The notes under the pieces: model-generated | What the model was told of the DNA's origin: nothing | Seen by the model: the letters and a program-made list of their open reading frames with translations, nothing else | The model's database searches: none | Source of the DNA: a candidate division KSB1 bacterium | GTDB taxonomy: Bacteria > Zhuqueibacterota > Zhuqueibacteria > Residuimicrobiales > Krinioviventaceae | DNA: 64,000 nt | NCBI GenBank assembly: GCA_034521575.1 | Contig: JAXHMJ010000005.1 | Span: forward strand, 2,418,001-2,482,000 | Direction of reading: 5' to 3' | Program-made: the position numbers and the translations under genes | In this document: piece by piece, positions 8,447 through 17,005 of the stretch | Position numbering within the stretch: position 1 is the stretch's first letter | How the letters are laid out: each line of letters begins with the position of its first letter

Positions 8447-8955
8447 ATCATTCGGATACGGTCGGTTAACAGGTCTGATTCCGGAATACCCGGTTTGTTT
8501 TCGTCCGGATAGCCGATGGCAATAATCGATTCCACTTTAAATTCAGGCGGCAAATCAAGTTTTTCTTTGATATAATCGCTTGCCGATCCGCTGTGATCCG
8601 GCTTGCGCCTGCGGATCTGGATCCAGCAGCTGCCGAGTCCGAGCGACTGCGCGGTCATTTGTAAAAGAATGGAAGCAATTGAACAGTCTTCGATCCATAC
8701 ATCGGTTTTGTCAGTATCCGCGGCAATTACAACCCCCAGCGGGGCGTGCTTGAGAAAATCCGCACCGTGCGGTTTGGCATTGGAGAGAATGTGCAGGTAT
8801 TCGGGATCGGTAATAAAAATAAACGTCCAGGGATGACGGTTGCGTGAAGTCGGGGAGCGCAAACAGGCTTCTTTGAGAAGTTCAATTTTATCGGATTCGA
8901 CAGGTTTTTGCTGAAACACACGGATGCTTCGCCGCCGGCGCAGCAGATCGATCAT
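8443..8955 (-). CDS. nitroreductase family FMN-dependent oxidoreductase
   Basis: A 170-residue nitroreductase-fold protein. Recognisable are the N-terminal RRRRSIRVFQ (FMN phosphate-binding Arg residues), SPTSRNRHPWTFIFIT, the central WIEDCSIASILLQMTAQSLGLGSCWI helix and the C-terminal IAIGYPDE. Such enzymes reduce nitro groups, quinones or similar acceptors with NAD(P)H; the true substrate is unknown. The gene leads the minus-strand unit running to the creatininase-like gene and overlaps the amidase start by 4 bases (ATGA-type). Confidence 0.9.
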   Translation of the reverse strand: MIDLLRRRRSIRVFQQKPVESDKIELLKEACLRSPTSRNRHPWTFIFITDPEYLHILSNAKPHGADFLKHAPLGVVIAADTDKTDVWIEDCSIASILLQMTAQSLGLGSCWIQIRRRKPDHSGSASDYIKEKLDLPPEFKVESIIAIGYPDENKPGIPESDLLTDRIRMI

Positions 8956-9060
8956 GGTTCGGCTCCTTGCTAAAATTCACGTCATTTGGTCTATAATTTA
9001 TAAAAAAATGACAGACATCAAAACCGTTTTTTTTGGAATGCCGGCCTATCGATCCGTAAA

Positions 9061-9085
9061 AGCCCACCGGTACTGCCGGTGGGCT
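9061..9085 (-). terminator. rho-independent terminator of glgP
   Basis: AGCCCACCGG and CCGGTGGGCT form a 10-bp perfect stem with a 5-base loop; on the minus strand it is followed by TTTT. It starts 8 bases after the glgP stop. Confidence 0.85.
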
Positions 9086-9092
9086 CAAACGT

Positions 9093-11647
9093 TTAGTGCC
9101 AGGTGATCAAACCCATTTCGTATTTATTGCCGAGCAGCGGATGGACGGGGATCACCCGGATCGTGAATCCCTGACGGCCGGTACGGTCAGCTGGCACATC
9201 AGTCCGGTAATGGTGGTGTTTGGACTGTCCGTTCACGGTCATTTCTTTAAACTGTCCGTTTTTAATGGACCCCTGTTCATCTACGGATCCGTAAAACACT
9301 TCCACGCTGACATCATCCGGTGTCAGTTTTCCGAGATCAACGGTTGCTTCAATGGTCAGAGATTCTCCCATTAGAATATCGCTGCTGGTTTTTTTAGTAC
9401 TGATAATTTTGACGGAATCCCAGTTGGCGCGTATGTTTTGACACCAGTTGGCCAGTTCTACAGCCGGTTTTTGCTGGTCTGTGTTGATTTTTTCATACTG
9501 TTCCATGGCCGGTAGATAATAATCATGCGTGTACGACTGGACCATGCGGTAAGTGTTGAAATACGGTCCGACCATCTTGATGCTGTTTTTCATCATTTCG
9601 ATCCATTGCACCGGCAGGCCGTTCTGACCGCGTTCGTAAAAGGCGGGAATAACCTGTTGTTCCAACAAGTGATACAGCTCTTCAGACTCGACTCGATCCT
9701 GTTCATCCGGATCATTATACGTTTCGCCGCGTCCGATGGCCCATCCGGATTTGCCGTCCATATAATAGCCTTCGTCCCACCAGCCGTCCAGGACACTCAG
9801 GTTGAGCGCGCCGTTGGCTCCGGCTTTCATGCCGCTGGTGCCGCTGGCTTCACGGGGGCGGCGCGGGTTGTTGAGCCAGACATCAACACCCTGAACCAGA
9901 TCGGATGCAATATCAATGTTATAGTTTTCCAGAAACACAATGCGCGAGCGAAAATTGTCCTGGCGAATGACATTGATGATATCGCGGATAATGCCTTTAC
10001 CGATCTTGTCGCGCGGGTGTGCTTTGCCGGCAATGATGATTTGCACCGGACAGTCTTTGTTCATGAGAATATCGTGCAGGCGGTCCAGATCTTTGAACAG
10101 CAGGAATGCGCGTTTATAAGCCGCAAACCGGCGGGCAAAGCCGATGGTCAGGGCTTCCGGATTCAGCACTTCGTTTGCTTCTTCGATCTCGGCCTGAGAA
10201 GCCCCGGCATTCTGCATTTGGTTTCTCAGATGCTTGCGGCTGAATGCAACCAGGCGTTCACGCCGGCGCTCGTGAGTGCGCCACAACTCTTCGTTGGGTA
10301 TCGCGTCAACATGCTCCCAAACACTTTTGTCAGCCGGATTTCGGTACCAATTGGGTCCCAGATAACGGGTAAACAGCTCTGACATATCTTCGGAGACCCA
10401 GGTGCGGATATGCATGCCGTTGGTGATATGTCCGATGGGCACTTCTTCCTTTAAGACATTCGGCCAGATATAGGACCACATGTCGCGGGCTATGTTTCCG
10501 TGCAGTTTGCTCACACCGTTGTAGGTGCTGGCCATGCTGATGGCAAAAACAGCCATATTGAACTTGCCGTCGGTTTGCTGGTACTGAACACCGCCCAGAT
10601 TTAAAAACTCGTCGTCGGGAATGCCGAGATCTTTGTAATGCGGTTTCAGGTATTGGGTGACAAGATCAGGCGCAAACATATCGATACCCGCCGGAACCGG
10701 GGTGTGGGTGGTGAATACATTGCTGCCGCGTGTGGCCATGCGCGCCTGCGCAAAAGACAGTTCCGGATTTTCCTGCATGAGCATTTTGACGCGTTCCAGC
10801 GCCAAAAAGGCCGAGTGACCCTCGTTCATGTGGCAGACGGTCGGGGTGATGCCCAGCTTCCGCAACGCCTGCATGCCGCCGATTCCGAGCATGATTTCCT
10901 GTTTGATGCGCATCTCATTGTCCCCGCCGTACAATTGCGCGGTGATCTCGCGGGTTTTGGCCGGATTGGTGTCGAGATTGGTGTCGAGTAAATACAGATC
11001 GACCCGGCCCACATGAATCTTCCAGACCCGGGCCGTGACCGCACCATCCGGATAAGTTACATCCACCGTCAAAGGATTTCCCTGGTCATCTGTGACAAGC
11101 ACAGTAGGCAGATTGTAAAAATCATTGATTGGATAGGTTTCCTGCTGCCAACCGTCACGCGAAAGGTACTGCTGGAAATAGCCCTGCTGATACAGCAATC
11201 CGATACCGACCAGAGGCAAACCTAAATCACTTGCTGATTTCAGATGATCCCCGGCCAGTATTCCCAGACCGCCTGAATAAATGGGCAGACCATTGGCCAG
11301 ACCATATTCCATGGAAAAATAAGCAATGGTGACATCTTTTTTGTCGCTGTATTGCTGCTGGAACCAGGTTTTGCGTTCCATATAGTTTTCGAAATTGGTT
11401 TTGACTCGCTGCAGGTACGAGATAAAACCGTTATTTTGGCTGAGTTTGTCAAGGCGTTCCTGGTCGATCATGCCGAGCAGCTTGACCGGATTGCGCTGCA
11501 GTTCTTCCCACAGATCCGGTTCCAGGCGGCGGAACAGCGCCTTTGAGTTGTGATCCCAACTCCAGTACAGATTATAAGCCAGTGTTTCCAAATAGGACAG
11601 CGATTTTGGAAGATTCGGTGGACATGGTATCGCTGGACTGTATACAT
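9093..11647 (-). CDS. glgP: alpha-glucan (glycogen) phosphorylase, apparent frameshift near start
   Basis: A GT35 alpha-glucan phosphorylase of about 850 residues that releases glucose-1-phosphate from glycogen or maltodextrin in the cytoplasm. Conserved blocks include FSMEYGLANGLPIYSGGLGILAGD, HMNEGHSAF, HTPVPAG, GRRFAAYKR-type (GFARRFAAYKRA), NNPRRPREASGTSGMKAGANG (pyridoxal-phosphate region). The best start is the ATG at 11647, behind GAGGAGG. From it MYTVQRYHVH leads to a wrong frame; adding one C in the CC at about 11616 joins it to PNLPKSLSYLETLAYNLYWSW, the usual family start. So a one-base deletion is likely. A LacI-type operator lies at 11707-11720. Confidence 0.9.
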
Positions 11648-11706
11648 GAGCCTCCTCATAATTTTTAAGCTTGAGACTGTGAAAATTTTTGAAATAATGC
11701 AAAACA

Positions 11707-11720
11707 TGGAAACGCTTCCA
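11707..11720. promoter_or_regulatory. LacI-family operator before glgP
   Basis: TGGAAACGCTTCCA, two TGGAA / TTCCA half-sites around a 4-base centre. The half-sites and spacing equal the three operators at the LacI-type regulator gene (58845-58931). It lies 60 bases upstream of the chosen glgP start and just downstream of a possible minus-strand promoter (TTGATT, 17 bases, TACCTT), a position fit for repression. Confidence 0.65.
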
Positions 11721-11840
11721 TGTGCAGCGATAAGGTAATAAAAAGATTAATACCAATCAAGTTGTTTGAGCTTTTATGCGGGAGACAGGTGATTGTCCGG
11801 GTGCATTGCTCGGTCAGAGTGGTGAAGATGAGCAGTAAAA

Positions 11841-11870
11841 AGCCGGAGGTTTGGTCACCTCCGGCTTTTT
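11841..11870 (-). terminator. rho-independent terminator after the dihydroorotate dehydrogenase-like gene
   Basis: AGCCGGAGGT and ACCTCCGGCT pair around a short loop with A-runs on one side and T-runs on the other, so it could work in both directions. It lies directly downstream of the minus-strand gene ending at 11872. Confidence 0.85.
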
Positions 11871-11871
11871 A

Positions 11872-12861
11872 TTATTTGTACTCGTTCAGCGCTTTCATAT
11901 AATTGGCTCGCTCAAACGCCGAAGGTTCGGCGCATGATTTCTGGCTGAGACTTCCTTTGAGAATATCCAGAGAAGCATATTCTTTTGCTTCGAGCCATTC
12001 GTTCATGCCGTTCAGAACGGTTTTCAGGTGTTCCGGGCCCTTTTGCAGCAGAGCTGCGCACAGATTGGCGACATCGGCGCCGGCGGCGATCATTTTCAAG
12101 GCGTCCTGCGCGGTATGCACGCCCGTACTTCCGGCGAAACTGACATTCAGCTTGCCGTACAGAATGGCGAGCCAGCGCAACGGCAGGCGCAGATCGTTCG
12201 ATGTGCTCAACACCACACCGGGTTCCACCTCGAGTTCTTTTAGATTCAGATCCGGTTGATAAAACCGGTTGAACAGCACCAGCGCGTCGGCGCCCGCATC
12301 TGCAATTTTCCGAGTCATATTGCCCAGTGCGCTAAAGAAGGGGTTCATTTTCACCGCAACCGGAATATCTACACTGGATTTTACAGCCTTGACGATGGAG
12401 ATATATTCGTTTTCCACGTCCTGTGCGGTCTGCTTGGGATCTGTTGATAAAAAATAAATATTCAGTTCAAGACCGTCGGCGCCGGCATCCTGCATTTTTT
12501 TAGCGTAATCGATCCAGCCGCCTTTGGTCACGCCGTTGAGACTGGCAATGATCGGAATATCCACAGCCTCTTTGGTTTTACGGATGTGATTCAGATAATC
12601 TTCCGGTCCCAGGTTAAAATCCTGTTCCTGGGGGAAATACTCGAGCGCTTCTGAAAAATGTTCGGCGCCTTTGTGCAGATAAAAATCCAGTTCTTCGGCT
12701 TCAAACGAGATCTGTTCTTCAAACAGTGAATACAGAACAACTGCGGACGCTTCTGCATCCTCCAGCTGCTTGATGCCTTCAACGGTTCGCGACAGCGGTG
12801 AAGCTGACGGGACCAGCGGGTTTTTTAGCTTGAGCCCCATATATGTGGTTGATAAATCCAT
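11872..12861 (-). CDS. dihydroorotate dehydrogenase-like flavoprotein
   Basis: A 329-residue TIM-barrel flavoprotein related to dihydroorotate dehydrogenase / PreA. It starts MDLSTTYMGLKLKNPLVPSAS, has IPIIASLNG, GADGLELNIY, VKMNPF (lysine contacting FMN), GADALVLFNRFY and ends the barrel with FAGSTGVHTAQDALKMIAAGAD (phosphate-binding). Unlike classic PyrD, the residues around the catalytic base are replaced, and family members of this kind are usually found next to pyruvate:ferredoxin oxidoreductase, as here (nifJ is 71 bases upstream). It probably moves electrons between a small molecule and ferredoxin or NAD; the substrate is unknown. Confidence 0.85.
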   Translation of the reverse strand: MDLSTTYMGLKLKNPLVPSASPLSRTVEGIKQLEDAEASAVVLYSLFEEQISFEAEELDFYLHKGAEHFSEALEYFPQEQDFNLGPEDYLNHIRKTKEAVDIPIIASLNGVTKGGWIDYAKKMQDAGADGLELNIYFLSTDPKQTAQDVENEYISIVKAVKSSVDIPVAVKMNPFFSALGNMTRKIADAGADALVLFNRFYQPDLNLKELEVEPGVVLSTSNDLRLPLRWLAILYGKLNVSFAGSTGVHTAQDALKMIAAGADVANLCAALLQKGPEHLKTVLNGMNEWLEAKEYASLDILKGSLSQKSCAEPSAFERANYMKALNEYK

Positions 12862-12892
12862 AAAATTGTCCTCTTTTTGTTTCCAATGCCCT

Positions 12893-12919
12893 AAAGGCGG
12901 CGCCTGAACAGACGCCGCT
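12893..12919 (-). terminator. hairpin between nifJ and the dihydroorotate dehydrogenase-like gene
   Basis: GGCGGCG and CGCCG-type arms pair around a loop with CTGAACAG. No strong T-run follows on the minus strand (CCTTTAGGG), so it may only partly separate the two genes. Confidence 0.45.
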
Positions 12920-12932
12920 CTTGTTTGTTTGA

Positions 12933-15900
12933 TTATTCCTGACCGTTACCGTTGCCGTATTCGATGGCGGCCCATTCTTCGTACAGGTGCCATCTGGATT
13001 TGACGTCTTTTTGCGCCATATCGATGAGCATCTTGGCACGTTCGGGTTTGGATTTGGTGAGCATTTTAAAACGGGTTTCGCGGTAGGCGAAATCTTCGTA
13101 AGAAATACTCGGCGCCTTGGAATCCAGTTTGAGAGGATTCTTGCCTTCTTTGGTCTTGTCGGGATCAAAGCGGAACAGGGGATAATGTCCGGATTCGACC
13201 GCTGCTTTTTGATTGTCAAGACCTTTGCTCAGATCAAAGCCGTGAGCGATACAGTGTGAATATGCCAGAATGATACTGGGTCCGTCATACGCTTCCGCCT
13301 CGTTAAAGGCGCGAAGGGTCTGCATGTCATTGTATCCCATAGCAACGCGGGCCACGTAAATATTGCCGTAGGTCATAAAGATCATACCCATGTCTTTTTT
13401 GGGCAGCGGTTTACCCGCAGCGGCAAATTTGGCCACAGCGCCAAGCGGCGTTGCTTTGGACATCTGACCGCCGGTGTTCGAGTAGACCTCGGTGTCCAGA
13501 ACCAGCACGTTGACATTACGTCCGGAAGCCAGAACGTGATCCAGGCCGCCGTAACCGATATCATACGCCCAGCCGTCACCACCGAGAATCCAGACGCTCT
13601 TTTTGACCAGATAATCGGCCAGAGACATCAGCTGTTTGGCATCGGGCGAGTCAATGTCTTTCAGTTTATCTTTTAGCGTTTTTACGCGCTCGCGCTGTTC
13701 GTAAATACCGGCTTCATCCGATTGATCCGCTTCGAGCAGAGCCGTGACCAGCTCGTCACCGATCTGCGATGAGAGAGTTTTAACCAGTTCGCGTGCAAAT
13801 TCGACAAATTTATCGATGGTCAGACGGAATCCGAATCCAAATTCCGCATTGTCCTCAAACAACGAGTTGGACCAGCTGGGCCCGCGTCCGTTGTCGTCTT
13901 TGGTGTACGGGAACGTTGGCAGGTTGCCGCCGTAGATGGACGAACAACCGGTGGCGTTGGCGATCAGCATGCGGTCGCCGAACAGCTGCGTCATCAGCTT
14001 GACATAAGCGGTTTCGCCGCAGCCTGCACAGGAACCGGAATACTCGAACAAGGGTTTCAGCAGCTGCGATCCTTTGACTGTGCTTACTTTAACGTCACGC
14101 CGATCCATTTCCGGCAGATTCAGGAAAAAGTCGTAATTTTCACGTTCCTGGAAACGAATGGGCGGCTGCTCAACCATGTTGATCGCTTTTTTACCGGGTT
14201 CCTTTTTGTTTTTGGCGGGACAGGCCTCGACGCACAAACTGCATCCGGTACAATCTTCAGGAGCGGTCTGTACGGTATAAACCCAGCCTTCCGGGAAGCT
14301 GCGTCCGCGGGCCTCGGCATGTTTAAAGGTCTCGGGAGCGTTTTCCAGATGCTTGGGATCGTAGGCTTTTTGCCGGATGGCGGCGTGTGGACAGACCAGA
14401 GCGCATTTGCCGCACTGGATACAGACCTCGGGATCCCAGGCCGGTATCTCGAGAGCGATGTTTCGCTTTTCATACTGCGTGGTACCGGTGTCAAATGTAC
14501 CGTCACAGGTAAATGCACTCACCGGAACCTCATCACCTTTGTTGGTCAGGGATTTTTCAGCGACCGTGCGAACAAATTCCGGGGCGTGTTCCGGAATGAT
14601 CGGCGGAATGTCGGAATCGCTGGTCACCTTGCCAGGCACATCTACTTTGTGCAGATGTTCAAGCGTCTGATCTACAGCATCAAAGTTTTTCTGTACAATC
14701 TTTTCGCCTTTTTTACCGTATGTTTTTTTGATGGCGTTTTTAATATACTGAATAGCCTCATCACGCGGCAATACACCTGAAATGGCAAAGAAGCAGGTCT
14801 GCATGATCGTGTTGATGCGCGCACCCATGCCGGTTTTCTTGGCGACTTCGTACGCGTCGATGACGTAAAAGTCAATGTTTTTATTGATGATATCTTCCTG
14901 TACCGGCTTGGGAAGTGTGTCCCAGGCTTCGTCAGGGCCAGCCTGTGTATTCAGCAGAAATGTTGCGCCGTCCGTTGCATTGTCCAGAACATTAAAGCGT
15001 TCCAGAAAAAACTGCTGATGACAGCCGATAAAATTGGCTTTATTGATGAGATAAGTCGAGTGAATGGTTTTCGGTCCAAAACGCAGGTGTGATTTTGTCA
15101 CCGACCCGGCTTTTTTGGAATCATAAACAAAATAACCCTGGGCATAATTGTCGGTTTCCGTTCCGATGATCTTGATCGAGTTTTTGTTGGCGCCGACGGT
15201 GCCGTCAGAGCCCAGACCAAAGAAAATACCGCGGATGACATCGTCACTTTCGGTGGAAAATTCGGGATCGAAATCGAGATTGGTATGTGTGACGTCGTCA
15301 TGGATACCGACCGTAAAGTGGTTTTTCGGGGTTTTTTCTTTCAGATTATCAAACACACCTTTGACCATAGCGGGTGTAAACTCTTTTGAAGAAAGTCCGT
15401 AACGTCCACCCACGATGCGGGGCAGCTTGTCAAGTTTACCTTCGGCATGCGCTTCGGACAAGCCGGCCAGAACATCTTTGTAAAGCGGTTCGCCGTGTGC
15501 GCCCGGCTCTTTGGTGCGATCCAGAACAGAGAGGCTTTTGACGGTTTCAGGCAGAGCTGAAAGCAAATGCTCTATGGAAAACGGACGGTAGAGGCGTACT
15601 TTGATCATACCGACTTGTTCGCCCTGGTTGTTCATATACTCGACTGCTTCCTGAGCAGATTCAGCGCCGGATCCCATCAGCATGATAATGCGTTCGGCTT
15701 CCGGATCTCCATAATAATCAAACAGATGATACTGGCGTCCTGTTAGTCCGGCGAATTGATCCATGGCGTTCTGTACAATTTCCGGGCAGTTCTGATAATA
15801 CGGATTCACAGTTTCACGCGCCTGGAAAAACAGATCCGGATTCTGTGCCGTACCGCGAATTTTCGGGTTTTCCGGGCTCAGGCCGCGCATACGATGCTCA

Positions 15901-16502
15901 AAAACTTTTTCATCGTTGATCATGGCTTTCAGGTCATCCATAGTCAGCTGCTCGACTTTTTGGATTTCGTGTGAAGACCGGAATCCATCGAAAAAGTGAA
16001 TAAACGGCACGCGCGCTTCCAGAGTTGCGGCTTGTGCGATCAGGGCAAAATCCATAATTTCCTGGATCGAGTTGGAGGCGAGCAGGGCCCAGCCGGTAGA
16101 GCGGGTCGCCATGACATCGCTGTGATCACCGAAAATCGACAAGGCATGAGTGGCCACACTTCGGGCCGATACGTGAAAAACCGTAGAAGTTAATTCGCCT
16201 GCAATTTTAAACATGTTGGGAAGCATCAATAGCAGGCCCTGGGACGCGGTGAATGTCGTCGTCAGAGCGCCTGTCTGCAGTGCGCCATGAACAGCGCCGG
16301 AAGCGCCGCCTTCGCTCTGCATCTCAGTCACCTGGGGAATCGTACCCCAAATGTTTTTTTGACCCGCCGCAGAATAGGCGTCAGCCCATTCTCCCATCGG
16401 GGAAGACGGCGTGATCGGATAGATTGCTATCACTTCGTTGAGTTTGTGGGCTACATAGGCGGCCGCTTCATTGCCGTCTATGGTTACCATTTGTCTTGAC
16501 AT
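12933..16502 (-). CDS. nifJ: pyruvate:ferredoxin (flavodoxin) oxidoreductase
   Basis: A single-chain, 1189-residue PFOR that converts pyruvate and CoA to acetyl-CoA, CO2 and reduced ferredoxin. Domains in order: pyrimidine-binding domain I (IDGNEAAAYVAHKLNEVIAIYPITPSS starts it), domain II, the gamma-type domain with GSDGTVGANKNSIKIIG, two 4Fe-4S motifs CIQCGKCALVCP and CTGCSLCVEACP (about 690-765), and the TPP domain with CAGCGET, GDGWAYDIGYGG and NTGGQMSKATP. A further Cys near the C terminus is less clear. Full length compared with the family (about 1170-1200). Points to fermentative or anaerobic pyruvate use. Confidence 0.97.
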   Translation of the reverse strand: MSRQMVTIDGNEAAAYVAHKLNEVIAIYPITPSSPMGEWADAYSAAGQKNIWGTIPQVTEMQSEGGASGAVHGALQTGALTTTFTASQGLLLMLPNMFKIAGELTSTVFHVSARSVATHALSIFGDHSDVMATRSTGWALLASNSIQEIMDFALIAQAATLEARVPFIHFFDGFRSSHEIQKVEQLTMDDLKAMINDEKVFEHRMRGLSPENPKIRGTAQNPDLFFQARETVNPYYQNCPEIVQNAMDQFAGLTGRQYHLFDYYGDPEAERIIMLMGSGAESAQEAVEYMNNQGEQVGMIKVRLYRPFSIEHLLSALPETVKSLSVLDRTKEPGAHGEPLYKDVLAGLSEAHAEGKLDKLPRIVGGRYGLSSKEFTPAMVKGVFDNLKEKTPKNHFTVGIHDDVTHTNLDFDPEFSTESDDVIRGIFFGLGSDGTVGANKNSIKIIGTETDNYAQGYFVYDSKKAGSVTKSHLRFGPKTIHSTYLINKANFIGCHQQFFLERFNVLDNATDGATFLLNTQAGPDEAWDTLPKPVQEDIINKNIDFYVIDAYEVAKKTGMGARINTIMQTCFFAISGVLPRDEAIQYIKNAIKKTYGKKGEKIVQKNFDAVDQTLEHLHKVDVPGKVTSDSDIPPIIPEHAPEFVRTVAEKSLTNKGDEVPVSAFTCDGTFDTGTTQYEKRNIALEIPAWDPEVCIQCGKCALVCPHAAIRQKAYDPKHLENAPETFKHAEARGRSFPEGWVYTVQTAPEDCTGCSLCVEACPAKNKKEPGKKAINMVEQPPIRFQERENYDFFLNLPEMDRRDVKVSTVKGSQLLKPLFEYSGSCAGCGETAYVKLMTQLFGDRMLIANATGCSSIYGGNLPTFPYTKDDNGRGPSWSNSLFEDNAEFGFGFRLTIDKFVEFARELVKTLSSQIGDELVTALLEADQSDEAGIYEQRERVKTLKDKLKDIDSPDAKQLMSLADYLVKKSVWILGGDGWAYDIGYGGLDHVLASGRNVNVLVLDTEVYSNTGGQMSKATPLGAVAKFAAAGKPLPKKDMGMIFMTYGNIYVARVAMGYNDMQTLRAFNEAEAYDGPSIILAYSHCIAHGFDLSKGLDNQKAAVESGHYPLFRFDPDKTKEGKNPLKLDSKAPSISYEDFAYRETRFKMLTKSKPERAKMLIDMAQKDVKSRWHLYEEWAAIEYGNGNGQE

Positions 16503-16692
16503 ATATTTCCTCCGTCAAACAAGTTGTTGTTATAGTAAAAGAGATCCCGAGGTTAATTACGTTAATCTGCAGTTTAAAATTAGTTAAAAAAAAGAAGAGA
16601 TGCAAGGATGAAAACGACCGCAACTTGTTCACATTACAATGAATTACATTTGATTTCGTTTTGAAAAAAAGTTAAAATCATCAAGAAATTTC

Positions 16693-16720
16693 TTGACTAT
16701 TTATCAGATTTTGTTATCTT
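16693..16720 (+). promoter_or_regulatory. promoter of tRNA-Phe
   Basis: TTGACT (16693-16698) and TATCTT (16715-16720) with a 16-base spacer, 13 bases before the tRNA. Confidence 0.6.
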
Positions 16721-16733
16721 TACATTTCTATGT

Positions 16734-16806
<73 letters not shown>

Positions 16807-16810
16807 CTTT

Positions 16811-16843
16811 AAGCTCCTGATGACGATCAGGAGCTTTTTTTTT
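16811..16843 (+). terminator. terminator of tRNA-Phe
   Basis: AAGCTCCTGAT / ATCAGGAGCTT stem with a 4-base loop followed by nine T, directly after the tRNA. Confidence 0.9.
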
Positions 16844-17005
16844 GCCCCCCTGCCGGTCCATACCCTTTTGCTTTTATCAAATAAGAGGAATAAATATACG
16901 TTCTTTCTGTTATAGTAACCCTGTCTCTAATAGACGGGAGCAATGGAGTTAGGGTCTCCTTGTTGAATCCTTTAATAGAGTAGAGGTTGCTCGGAGGTTA
17001 CGGAT

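Noticed and set aside
9525-10382. Plus-strand open frame of 285 codons
   Set aside because: Antisense to glgP; a shadow of its codon use.
16900-17005. Possible riboswitch in the leader of the GEVED protein gene
   Set aside because: The leader is GC-richer and may fold, but it does not show the conserved blocks of c-di-GMP, cobalamin, TPP or other switches that I know.
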